From JAUZPB01 sp050262615 (GTDB taxonomy: Bacteria; Bacteroidota; Ignavibacteria; Ignavibacteriales; SURF-24), in assembly GCA_050262615.1 (NCBI GenBank), contig JBLNEL010000329.1, positions 3,610-67,609 on the forward strand: a DNA stretch of 64,000 nt, in the 5' to 3' direction. The position numbers were made by a program, and so were the translations under genes. Positions 24,823 through 33,228 of this stretch are shown piece after piece. The notes beneath the pieces were generated by a model. That model had not been told where the DNA came from. It saw only the letters and a list, made by a program, of their open reading frames with translations, and made no database searches. Numbering within the stretch: position 1 is the first letter of the stretch; each line of letters starts with the position of its first letter.

Positions 24823-25647
24823 ATGTATACTGCAGTTAAGATCCTGAATGTACTTCTGCCCTTTTTCTATTGCTTAACATTTCTGGTTTATTTATATGAT
24901 TTTGTTAAGGAAAAGAACAAGTTTGCCAATTCGAAAAGGATATTCTTATTTATAACGTTGCTGGTACATGCAATTTATCTATTGGCAAGGACTGTAGAGT
25001 TTAATCACCCGCCTATTACGAACGTATTTGAGATTTTCACAGTAATGGCATTTGCCATAAGCTGTTCATATTTTATACTGGAGCTTCTTACTGACATCAG
25101 GGGTACGGGGCTATTTATAATCATCTTTTCGATATTATTTCAGTTAGTTTCGTCCATTTTCATACCGGATCTTCTGCAGGTAAGAGAGGTTTTAAGGAAC
25201 CGCATGTTAGGGCTGCATGTAATAAGTGCGCTTTTAGGCTATTCGGGTATAACAATTTCTGCTGTCTACGGGCTGCTTTTCTGGTTATTATATAAAGAGA
25301 TAAAGCTTAACAGGTTTGGGCTTATTTTCGAGCGTCTTCCCAGTCTGGATGTTCTGGAGCAGCTCAGTTACTATTCAGTTGTAATTGGTTTTGTACTTTT
25401 ATCTGTAGCAATAACAATCGGGGTTATCTGGCTGCCATCGGCATTTCCAAATTTCAATTATTTTGATCCGAAGATTGTCGTTACGGGTCTAATCTGGCTT
25501 ATTTATGGAGTAGGCATATTAAGTAAGACAGTTGGCGGGTGGCAAGGAAAGAAGGTTATTGTTTTTTCAATAGCAGGCTTTTTTCTCTCAATTTTTTCTA
25601 TACTTTTGACGAATTTTCTGGCAAAGAGCTTTCACTCATTTTATTGA
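24823..25647 (+). CDS. HemX/CcsA-like integral membrane protein
   Basis: 274 residues with about eight transmembrane segments (near 5-25, 36-55, 70-92, 98-120, 132-160, 185-208, 222-240 and 248-270). It belongs to the CcsA/HemX (YpjD) group: LHVISALLGYSGITISAVYGLL and the closing GGWQGKK correspond to conserved helices and the GWxGxK end of that group. The tryptophan-rich WxWD haem-binding motif of true CcsA is not seen, so HemX is the better analogy. In Bacillus, HemX sits next to HemA and influences its amount. Here it is likewise directly in front of hemA, with a 24-nt gap. It is the first gene of the operon. Confidence 0.75.
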   Translation: MYTAVKILNVLLPFFYCLTFLVYLYDFVKEKNKFANSKRIFLFITLLVHAIYLLARTVEFNHPPITNVFEIFTVMAFAISCSYFILELLTDIRGTGLFIIIFSILFQLVSSIFIPDLLQVREVLRNRMLGLHVISALLGYSGITISAVYGLLFWLLYKEIKLNRFGLIFERLPSLDVLEQLSYYSVVIGFVLLSVAITIGVIWLPSAFPNFNYFDPKIVVTGLIWLIYGVGILSKTVGGWQGKKVIVFSIAGFFLSIFSILLTNFLAKSFHSFY

Positions 25648-25671
25648 AAATGGTCAATTTCAAGCAAAATT

Positions 25672-26964
25672 ATGAATTTATTAGCAGTAAGTATTAATCA
25701 TAGAACCGCGCCTGTTGAATTAAGGGAAAGTCTTCACTTAAGCCAGGATGAAATAAAGCAGATGCTGAAGGGGTTAAAAGATACGCTTTTCAGCGAAGGT
25801 TTTATTATCTCAACGTGCAACCGGACAGAGATCTATGGATTTCCGGTCAATCTACGCACCAATTTCAGGGATCTTCAGAAGTTCCTGATAGAAAACAAAC
25901 ATGTCGACGGCATTTCATCGGCCAACTTCCAGAACTTTTTTTCCTGCAGTGCAGTAAACCATTTATTTAAGGTAAGTGCCGGAATTGATTCGCTTTTACT
26001 TGGTGACAATCAGATCTTAGGGCAGGTAAAGGAATCTTTTCAGATTGCAGAGGATTTTGATTTTGCAGGATTTCTGATGAAGAGGGTCTTCGATTCAGCT
26101 ATCAAGGTTGGAAAGCGTGCAAAAACCGAGACAGTTATAAGTGACGGAGCGATAACAGTAAGCTATGCTGCTGTTCAGCTGATTGAAAAAATATTTTCAA
26201 ATCTCTCAAGAAAGTCAGCTCTGGTAATTGGGGCAGGAGAAACCGGTGAGATTGCAGCAAAGCATCTGCATGATAAGGGCATAGGGAATCTAACAATAAC
26301 AAACAGGACATTAAAAAAAGCTGAAAAGCTGGCTCAGACGGTACATGGCAGCATAATACCATATGAGTACTTTAAAGAGCAGCTTCATGATTTTGATATT
26401 GTTATAAGTGCCACAAGTGCCCCGGATCTTATACTGACATACAGTGATGTTAAAGCGGCAATGAAAAAGCGAAGCAATTCTGCCACATGTATGATGGATA
26501 TAGCTGTTCCCAGGGATATTGATCCCAAGGTGCGTGATCTGGACAATGTATTTTACCATGATATTGATTCCTTAAAGATCATAGTTGACCAGAATGTAAG
26601 GAAAAGGCAGTCGGAGGTTCCAAAGGTTCAGGCGATAATAATGGAAGAGATGATAAATCTCTTCAGCTGGTATAACTCACTTGAAGTGACTCCGACAATA
26701 AAGCTTTTGCGTCAGCGATTTGAAGATATAAGGGCAGATGAGGTTGAAAAGCTTAAGAACAAATTCAGCAAGGAAGACATTGAAAAGCTTGATCTTGTGA
26801 CGAAGAGGATCATAAATAAACTTCTGCACCAGCCCACAATGGAGTTAAAAAAGCTCTCTGAAAGCGGCACAGGTAAACAGGACTCTTCCATTAAGGTCAA
26901 TGTACTAAGGAGTCTTTTTGGATTAGATGACTCATCCTCAGACGGCAATGGTCAGGCAGAATAA
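25672..26964 (+). CDS. hemA: Glutamyl-tRNA reductase
   Basis: 430 residues. The N-terminal catalytic domain has C49 in ISTCNRTEIYGF and the LLLGDNQILGQVKESF block. The NADPH domain has ALVIGAGETGEIAAKHL and TNRTLKKAEKLA, and the C-terminal dimerisation helix follows. It reduces glutamyl-tRNA to glutamate-1-semialdehyde, the committed step of C5-pathway tetrapyrrole synthesis. Length and motifs are standard. The aminotransferase that acts next (hemL) is not in this window. The gene lies 24 nt after the HemX-like gene and 92 nt before hemC. Confidence 0.96.
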   Translation: MNLLAVSINHRTAPVELRESLHLSQDEIKQMLKGLKDTLFSEGFIISTCNRTEIYGFPVNLRTNFRDLQKFLIENKHVDGISSANFQNFFSCSAVNHLFKVSAGIDSLLLGDNQILGQVKESFQIAEDFDFAGFLMKRVFDSAIKVGKRAKTETVISDGAITVSYAAVQLIEKIFSNLSRKSALVIGAGETGEIAAKHLHDKGIGNLTITNRTLKKAEKLAQTVHGSIIPYEYFKEQLHDFDIVISATSAPDLILTYSDVKAAMKKRSNSATCMMDIAVPRDIDPKVRDLDNVFYHDIDSLKIIVDQNVRKRQSEVPKVQAIIMEEMINLFSWYNSLEVTPTIKLLRQRFEDIRADEVEKLKNKFSKEDIEKLDLVTKRIINKLLHQPTMELKKLSESGTGKQDSSIKVNVLRSLFGLDDSSSDGNGQAE

Positions 26965-27056
26965 GGATCAGTAACTTAAAAGAAAGTAAGAGCAATTAAA
27001 ATTCAGAACATCAAAAGAAATTCAGATAAAGGAATTCAATTAAACAAGAGGTTTTT

Positions 27057-28001
27057 TTGGCAAGGAAAACAACAATTGTAATAGGTTCACGCGGAAGCGA
27101 GCTTGCACTCTGGCAGTCGAACTTTATTAAAAAGGAAATCGAGAAGAAAAATAAGTCAATTGCAGTCGAGATAAAGCTTATAAAGACAAAAGGCGACAAG
27201 ATACTGGATGTTGCACTTTCAAAGATTGGAGATAAGGGGCTTTTTACAAAAGAGCTGGAAGTTGAACTGCTGAATAAAAATGTGGACCTTGCCGTTCATA
27301 GTCTAAAGGATCTGCAGACAGATATACCAGAGGGGTTAAAGCTGGCTGCTGTAACCAAGCGTCATCCGGTAGAGGATGTACTGATCGGGCGTAAAAAGAA
27401 GCTGACCATTTATGATCTGAAAGAAGGTGCTACAGTTGCAACGGGGTCATTAAGAAGAAGGTCGCAGCTTTTACACATAAGGCCGGATATTAAGATTGAA
27501 GAGTTAAGGGGGAATGTTCCAACAAGGATAAAGAGGTTTCTTGAGTCGGACTGGGATGCAATTATTCTCGCAAGGGCCGGAGTTGAAAGGCTGGGGTTAA
27601 AGAAATACATATCGTCATACATACCAACAGATGATATACTTCCGGCAGTAGGTCAGGGAGCGCTTGGGCTTGAGATACATACAGACAATAAGATGGTTGA
27701 AGAAATACTTCAGTCGGTTCATGATGAAGCCACCTATCAGGCTGCGATAGCTGAACGTGCATTCTTAAAGGCTCTTGAAGGGGGATGTCAGGTGCCGATT
27801 GGTGCATTTGCAGAAGTAAGGACAAATGGAATTTACCTTGACGGCATTGTAGGGGCAATAGACGGGAGCATTACTTTCAGAAAGAAATTAAGAGGAAGTA
27901 AAAAAGAACCGGATAAACTAGGCAAGCAATTAGCAAAGGAACTTAAAAAAGCCGGAGCTGATAAAGTATTAAAAGAAATTTATAAAGCAGTCAGGATATA
28001 G
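27057..28001 (+). CDS. hemC: Porphobilinogen deaminase (hydroxymethylbilane synthase)
   Basis: 314 residues. The start is a TTG with AAGAGG 7 nt upstream, giving MARKTTIVIGSRGSELALWQ. Conserved features are GSLRRRSQLL (substrate-binding arginines), VPTRIKRF, AVGQGALGLE and the dipyrromethane-attachment cysteine C244 in LEGGCQVPIGAF. It condenses four porphobilinogens to hydroxymethylbilane. It is the first of three consecutive genes in this operon with TTG starts. The product is used directly by the TetR-HemD fusion encoded 70 nt downstream. Confidence 0.95.
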   Translation: MARKTTIVIGSRGSELALWQSNFIKKEIEKKNKSIAVEIKLIKTKGDKILDVALSKIGDKGLFTKELEVELLNKNVDLAVHSLKDLQTDIPEGLKLAAVTKRHPVEDVLIGRKKKLTIYDLKEGATVATGSLRRRSQLLHIRPDIKIEELRGNVPTRIKRFLESDWDAIILARAGVERLGLKKYISSYIPTDDILPAVGQGALGLEIHTDNKMVEEILQSVHDEATYQAAIAERAFLKALEGGCQVPIGAFAEVRTNGIYLDGIVGAIDGSITFRKKLRGSKKEPDKLGKQLAKELKKAGADKVLKEIYKAVRI

Positions 28002-28071
28002 TTTTTCTGTCAGGTTTTCATAATCAGAATATAGTTTTCTTAAAAAGAATCAAAATCAGAGTTTAGTCACT

Positions 28072-29472
28072 TTGCAGCTTACAAAAAAAATAGAGTTAAA
28101 GAAAAGCAGAAAAAGAGAAAAGATAATTGAAGCAGCTTCAGAGCTTTTCTCACAGAAGAATTTCCACGAAGTAATGATGGAAGATGTAGCCAGGCTTGCT
28201 TCGATTGCAAAGGGGACGCTTTATAATTATTTTAATTCGAAAGAGGACCTCTACTTCTCCATTATGGTAATAAGAATGGAGAATCTGATCAACTCTTTAA
28301 GGGAAAGAATAAAGAAAGAAATAACAGCAGTAGATTCACTTCATAGTTTTGTTATACATAACTACATGTTCATGGTTAAATACAGCTGTTTTTTTCTTAT
28401 GTTTCAGCGCGACAAGCTTACAGCTGAAAACAGTATATGCGAAGAGTTCAGGCAGAAAAAGTCAGAGCTTAAAGACCTGCTAAAAAATATTGTAGTCTGC
28501 GGAAAAGAAGAAAAGCTTTTCAGGAATATTGATACAGAATTTGTATGCGACCTTGTCTTAGGAAGCATTTACGGAGCTGTTGACCGTGCAATAGACAATA
28601 AGTCAGCAGCAGAGGCTTTAGAAGATGAGCGTCAGAGTCTGTTTGATTTTATATTAAAAGGTGTTTCGAGTGAACGCTCAGATGGAAGGTTAAAAGAAGT
28701 GCTTCCGTTAAGAAACAGAAATATCGTAATTGCAAGAAGTCTGGAGGATTCAGCTGATTCGGCAGAATTGTTCAGACAAAAAGGTGCTTTTGTTATCAGT
28801 TTTCCGACTCTTGAGATCGTGCCTTCAGATTCCATAGCCGAATTAGACACACTGCTCAATGGTAAAATAGATATAATAATCTTTACCTCTGCCAGCAGTG
28901 TAAGGATGTTCATAAAAAGAATTGCTGAGACCGGTCAGAAGGTGAGCTATGAAAAGATAAAGGTCATAGCGATAGGAAAAAAGTCAGCCTTAGTATGTGA
29001 AAAAAATGGTATTCCTGTCAGTTTTATACCAAAGGAATTTTCAGCCAGAGGGCTTATCAGCGAACTTTCATCAAATGATGTTGAAGGGAAAGTAATTTTA
29101 ATTCCATCTTCGGCGATTGGAAGAGATGAACTGCCGGAAGCGTTAAAAAAGATGGGTGGAATTGTAAGAGCGCCTGTTGTATACAATGCAGTTATTCCCT
29201 CAGAAGAAGCACTTAAAAGGCCAATGGAATTATTAAAAGGTTTAAGTCCCGAGGCGTATATTTTTACAAGTCCTTCATCGTTCAGGAATTTTCTTGAAAT
29301 AATGAAAATAGCTGAACCAAAAGATTACTTTAACGGAACTGCCATTGCGGCAATTGGTCCAACGACAAAGGTCGAGATAGAGGCAAGCGGATTAAGAGTT
29401 GAGATAATGCCGGAGGAATATACGATGGATGGGCTCTTAAGGGCTTCAATAAGTTTTTTTAATGAAAAATAA
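28072..29472 (+). CDS. hemD: TetR-type repressor fused to uroporphyrinogen-III synthase (HemD)
   Basis: 466 residues in one uninterrupted frame, starting at TTG 28072, the only usual start codon between the upstream in-frame stop and the helix-turn-helix. Residues 14-63 are a complete TetR-type helix-turn-helix: REKIIEAASELFSQKNF, VARLASIAKGTLYNYFNSKEDL. Residues about 75-200 are an all-helical TetR C-terminal ligand/dimer domain. After a linker, residues about 215-464 are a HemD domain: IVIARSLEDS, IIFTSASSVRMF, AIGKKSA, IPSSAIGRDELPEAL, PEAYIFTSPSSFRNFL and AIGPTTKVEIE, the usual bilobal pattern. It should close hydroxymethylbilane to uroporphyrinogen III and may also repress its own operon. 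An internal GTG at 28699 with GGAAGG nine nt upstream could give free HemD. I know of no described TetR-HemD protein. Confidence 0.9.
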   Translation: MQLTKKIELKKSRKREKIIEAASELFSQKNFHEVMMEDVARLASIAKGTLYNYFNSKEDLYFSIMVIRMENLINSLRERIKKEITAVDSLHSFVIHNYMFMVKYSCFFLMFQRDKLTAENSICEEFRQKKSELKDLLKNIVVCGKEEKLFRNIDTEFVCDLVLGSIYGAVDRAIDNKSAAEALEDERQSLFDFILKGVSSERSDGRLKEVLPLRNRNIVIARSLEDSADSAELFRQKGAFVISFPTLEIVPSDSIAELDTLLNGKIDIIIFTSASSVRMFIKRIAETGQKVSYEKIKVIAIGKKSALVCEKNGIPVSFIPKEFSARGLISELSSNDVEGKVILIPSSAIGRDELPEALKKMGGIVRAPVVYNAVIPSEEALKRPMELLKGLSPEAYIFTSPSSFRNFLEIMKIAEPKDYFNGTAIAAIGPTTKVEIEASGLRVEIMPEEYTMDGLLRASISFFNEK

Positions 29473-29546
29473 AAATTGATGAAAATTAAGTATAGAAAAA
29501 CAAATTGATGAAAAAACAAATTTTGAGATAATTTAAGGAAAATATA

Positions 29547-30596
29547 TTGAATCTGAAGAACGATCTATTTTTAAGAGCATGCAGACGTCAGGCGGTTGAA
29601 AGGACACCGGTATGGATCATGCGTCAGGCAGGAAGGTATCTGCCTGAATACAGGGCAGTAAGAGAGAAAGCTGATTTCCTTACGATGTGCAAGACTCCGG
29701 AGCTTGCCTCAGAAGTAACGCTTCAGCCGATTGACATACTTGGGACAGATGCAGCGATTATTTTTTCAGATATACTTGTAATTCCAGAAGCAATGGGGAT
29801 GCATCTAGAAATGCACGAAGGAAAAGGTCCGATATTTCATAATCCGGTAAGGTCATCAGAAGATGTAAAAAGTCTGAAAGAGATTGATCCCACGGTTGAT
29901 CTAAAGTATGTTTTAGATGCAGTTGAATTAACAAAGAAAGAATTAAACGGAAGGGTTCCCTTAATTGGTTTCAGCGGGTCGCCCTGGACGCTTTTAACAT
30001 ATATGGTCGAAGGCAGGGGTTCGAAGAATTTTTCCTTTGTAAAGAAGATGATATATAATGATCCTGCACTTGCGCACAGGCTGCTTGATAAAATTTCAAA
30101 AGCTGTAGCTGATTATCTTTCGGCCAAGATAGCATCAGGAGTAAATGCCATACAGATCTTTGATACATGGGGCGGAATACTTTCGCAGAAAGACTTCAGG
30201 GAATTTTCGCTTCAATACATAACAAAAGTAATTTCGGAGATAAAGAAAAACGATGAGCCTGTAATAGTATTTGCCAAGGGAGTGCATTATAATCTTCAGG
30301 ATATTATAAATTCAGGAGCTGATGTGCTTGGAATGGACTGGACAATGGATTTAGGAGAAGTAAGAAAGCAAATTCAGGATAAAGCAGCGCTTCAGGGTAA
30401 TATGGATCCATGTGTTCTTTATGCCGGTAAAGAAAACATACGCAAAGAAGTAATAAAGGTGCTTGAGTCATACGGCAATGGAAGCGGGCATATATTTAAT
30501 TTAGGGCACGGGATACTGCCGGATGTTGATCCGGAAAATGCAAAGGCGCTGGTTCAGTTTGTAAAAGAAGAAAGCAAAAAGTTTCACACGAAATAA
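29547..30596 (+). CDS. hemE: Uroporphyrinogen decarboxylase
   Basis: 349 residues. The start is TTG with TAAGGAAAA upstream; the next ATG lies inside the conserved PVWIMRQAGRYLPEYR motif (22-37), so it cannot be the start. Other landmarks are IIFSDILVIPEAMGM, GFSGSPWTLLTYMVEG, FDTWGGILS and NLGHGILPDVDPENA. It removes four carboxyls from uroporphyrinogen III to give coproporphyrinogen III. It follows the HemD fusion after 74 nt. A 17-bp repeat array separates it from hemN. Confidence 0.96.
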   Translation: MNLKNDLFLRACRRQAVERTPVWIMRQAGRYLPEYRAVREKADFLTMCKTPELASEVTLQPIDILGTDAAIIFSDILVIPEAMGMHLEMHEGKGPIFHNPVRSSEDVKSLKEIDPTVDLKYVLDAVELTKKELNGRVPLIGFSGSPWTLLTYMVEGRGSKNFSFVKKMIYNDPALAHRLLDKISKAVADYLSAKIASGVNAIQIFDTWGGILSQKDFREFSLQYITKVISEIKKNDEPVIVFAKGVHYNLQDIINSGADVLGMDWTMDLGEVRKQIQDKAALQGNMDPCVLYAGKENIRKEVIKVLESYGNGSGHIFNLGHGILPDVDPENAKALVQFVKEESKKFHTK

Positions 30597-30639
30597 TAAA
30601 AGCAGCAGACAGATTATATTTGAAAAAATTCAGGTAAAG

Positions 30640-30707
30640 AAAAAGCAAGCTCAGTAAAAAAGCAAGCTCAGAAAAAAAGCAAGCTCAGTAAAAAAGCAAG
30701 CTCAGAA
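30640..30707. repeat. 17-bp tandem array, four copies, between hemE and hemN
   Basis: Four copies of GCAAGCTCAGTAAAAAA or its GAAAAAAA variant, with period 17. It lies in the 131-nt untranslated gap between hemE and hemN, the widest gap in the operon. It has no stable hairpin and is not a terminator. Confidence 0.88.
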
Positions 30708-30727
30708 AAATCCAGGAGATAAATAAA

Positions 30728-32125
30728 ATGTTTCAGATAGATTTAGATAAAGTAAGAAAATATGATAAACCGGGGCCAAGGTACACAAGCTATCCGACGG
30801 CTCCACAGTTTAATGAAAGTTTCAGGCATGAGCAGTACCTGGATGAAATAATAAAAACAAATTACGTATCAGATCCTACAAGTGCAGTCAGCACTTTGCC
30901 TGATATTTCGTTATACTATCATATTCCCTTCTGCGACACGCTTTGTTATTTCTGCGGCTGCAATATGCTTATTACGCGCAACCGTGAAAGAGTAAAAGAA
31001 TATGTGAAGTATTTAAAGAAAGAGATTGATCTTTTGCGGACATATATACTGCCCGATAGGAAAGTCACACAGCTGCACTGGGGCGGCGGCACACCGACGC
31101 ATCTTGATCCGGATGAAATTCAGGATCTTATAAAGTACATCAGTCAATCTTTTGATTTTAAGTCAGAGATTGAAGCCGGCTGTGAGATTGATCCGCGCGG
31201 GCTTACAAGAGAGCACTTAGAAGCTCTGCGCCAAGGTGGCTTTAACAGAATAAGCATGGGAGTGCAGGACTTTAATGAAAAAGTTCAGAAGGCAGTAAAC
31301 AGAATTCAGCCTGAAGATATAACGCGTCAGACTGTAAACTGGGTAAGGGAGCTTGGATTCAACAGTATAAATCTTGATCTTATGTACGGCTTGCCGTTTC
31401 AGAGTGCAGAGACATTCGGTGCTACGGTTGACAAGGTAATTGACATATCGCCCGACAGGATAGCGGTTTTTAATTATGCACATGTTCCATGGATGAAAAA
31501 GCATATGGCATTAATTCATCCTGAGGATCTTCCGGCGCCTGAAGAAAAGCTGCAGATATTAAAAATGACTGTTGAGAAGTTAACCTCAGCAGGGTATGTA
31601 TTTATAGGTATGGATCACTTTGCAAAGCCTGATGATGAGCTTGCAGCGGCATTCAGGGAAAAGAAGCTTTACAGGAACTTCCAGGGCTACAGCACTAATG
31701 CAGGAGCTGATCTGTATGCAATGGGAATAACGGCAATAAGTCAGCTGCAGAGGATATATGCACAGAACTTCAAGACTGAGAAAGAATACTTTGCAGCTTT
31801 AGATGAAAACATACTGCCGGTTGCAAAAGGCTATTACTTAAATGAAGATGACTTACTGCGCCGCAGTGTAATAATGAGGCTTATGTGCGACTTTGAGCTA
31901 AACATACCGAAGTTTGAAAAAGAGCATAACATTAATTTCAGAGAGTACTTTGCCTGGGGATTAAATAATCTTAAGCCTTTAGAAGAAGACAACCTGGTAG
32001 TGCTTACAGAAGATGATATAAAGGTAACTGAAATGGGAAGGCTTCTTGTAAGGAATATTGCGATGAACTTTGACGGATACATTGAAAGGAAGGAAGACAC
32101 GGCAAGATACTCTAGAACTGTTTAA
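30728..32125 (+). CDS. hemN: Oxygen-independent coproporphyrinogen III oxidase
   Basis: 465 residues, the length of true HemN. The radical SAM cluster motif is C69-x3-C73-x2-C76-G-C78 in PFCDTLCYFCGCN. GGGTPTHL, DPRGLT, SMGVQDF, NLDLMYGLPFQ and the C-terminal substrate-binding region (MGITAISQLQ, LMCDFEL) are present, which separates it from the shorter HemW/HutW proteins. It converts coproporphyrinogen III to protoporphyrinogen IX without oxygen. CCAGGAGAT precedes the ATG. Confidence 0.95.
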   Translation: MFQIDLDKVRKYDKPGPRYTSYPTAPQFNESFRHEQYLDEIIKTNYVSDPTSAVSTLPDISLYYHIPFCDTLCYFCGCNMLITRNRERVKEYVKYLKKEIDLLRTYILPDRKVTQLHWGGGTPTHLDPDEIQDLIKYISQSFDFKSEIEAGCEIDPRGLTREHLEALRQGGFNRISMGVQDFNEKVQKAVNRIQPEDITRQTVNWVRELGFNSINLDLMYGLPFQSAETFGATVDKVIDISPDRIAVFNYAHVPWMKKHMALIHPEDLPAPEEKLQILKMTVEKLTSAGYVFIGMDHFAKPDDELAAAFREKKLYRNFQGYSTNAGADLYAMGITAISQLQRIYAQNFKTEKEYFAALDENILPVAKGYYLNEDDLLRRSVIMRLMCDFELNIPKFEKEHNINFREYFAWGLNNLKPLEEDNLVVLTEDDIKVTEMGRLLVRNIAMNFDGYIERKEDTARYSRTV

Positions 32126-32157
32126 ATTATGAATTATGAATTAAGAATTATGAATTA
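32124..32157. repeat. AT-rich dispersed repeat (AATTATGAATTAAG type)
   Basis: AATTATGAATTATGAATT and AAGAATTATGAATT run directly after the hemN stop. The same words recur at 42112-42215 and 47763-47791, so this is a dispersed element or its AT arm only. Confidence 0.6.
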
Positions 32158-32198
32158 GTTGACAGGTGGATTCTTAAAAATAATTGAAAGGGCGCTGT

Positions 32199-33155
32199 AT
32201 GAATGGGACTGCTGTTGTATTGTTTAATTTGGGAGGACCGGATTCTTTAGAGGCGGTTCAGCCATTTCTGGCTAACCTGTTTAGCGACAGGGATATTTTT
32301 AAACTGCCGTTCCAGGATTTCATGGCAAATTTCATTGCAAGGAAAAGAGCTCCGAAAGTAATAGAAGAATACAAACTAATAGGCGGCAAGTCGCCAATTG
32401 GATATTGGACAGAGATCCAAAGGAAAATGCTTGAAGAAAGGCTGCGCCGTTTTAATCCTGATATCGATGTATACACAGCCATGCGCTACTGGCATCCGCT
32501 TACAAAAGCAGTGGCAGAAGATGTTCAGAAAAGGAACTATCAGAGAATTGTTCTTCTGCCGCTCTATCCGCATTACTCAGTTTCAACCACCGGGTCATCT
32601 TTTAATGAATGGAAAAGAGAGTATAAAGGCGATCAGTCGAAATTGCTTTATATAAACGAATACTCTACAAATGCGACCTATGTCCGTGCAATAAATCAGA
32701 GGATAGACGAGGCGTTATTAAAATTTCCGGAACAGGTACGAAGTCAGGTGCAGTTAGTATTCAGTGCCCATGGCACTCCGGTCAGTTATGTAAAAAAAGG
32801 TGATCCTTACAGCAAGCAGATAAAGCAGACAGTTTCACATATAATGAAGCTTAGGGGTAATTCGCATGAATATCATGAATGTTACCAGAGTAAAGTTGGT
32901 CCGGTAAAGTGGCTTGAACCGGCAACAGACAAAATGATTGAGGAACTTGCATCAAAGGGGAAAAAGCACTTATTATTAATTCCAATAAGTTTTGTTTCCG
33001 ATCATGTTGAAACGCTTTTTGAGCTGGGCATTGAATATAAGCATGTTGCCGACAAAGTTGGAATTGAGAACTATATAGTAATGACAGGGCTGAATGATTC
33101 GCCTCTATTTGCAGATGCTTTAAGCGAAGTAGTAAATCAGGTTTTTACAGAATAA
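32199..33155 (+). CDS. hemH: Ferrochelatase
   Basis: 318 residues from the ATG at 32199, with GAAAGGG in front; an in-frame TTG five codons earlier is less likely. The start reads MNGTAVVLFNLGGPDSLEAV. The metal-handling His is H191 in LVFSAHGTPV. YHECYQSKVGPVKWLEPATD and PISFVSDHVETLFELG carry the other family signatures, with the acidic partner in HVETL. It inserts ferrous iron into protoporphyrin IX. Genes on both sides are haem enzymes, with 73-nt gaps. Confidence 0.95.
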   Translation: MNGTAVVLFNLGGPDSLEAVQPFLANLFSDRDIFKLPFQDFMANFIARKRAPKVIEEYKLIGGKSPIGYWTEIQRKMLEERLRRFNPDIDVYTAMRYWHPLTKAVAEDVQKRNYQRIVLLPLYPHYSVSTTGSSFNEWKREYKGDQSKLLYINEYSTNATYVRAINQRIDEALLKFPEQVRSQVQLVFSAHGTPVSYVKKGDPYSKQIKQTVSHIMKLRGNSHEYHECYQSKVGPVKWLEPATDKMIEELASKGKKHLLLIPISFVSDHVETLFELGIEYKHVADKVGIENYIVMTGLNDSPLFADALSEVVNQVFTE

Positions 33156-33228
33156 AAACAGAATTAGAAAAAAAACAAGAACACAGAGTTGTGTTTTGTT
33201 AAGAGATAAATACAGGAAAAGGAAGAGA

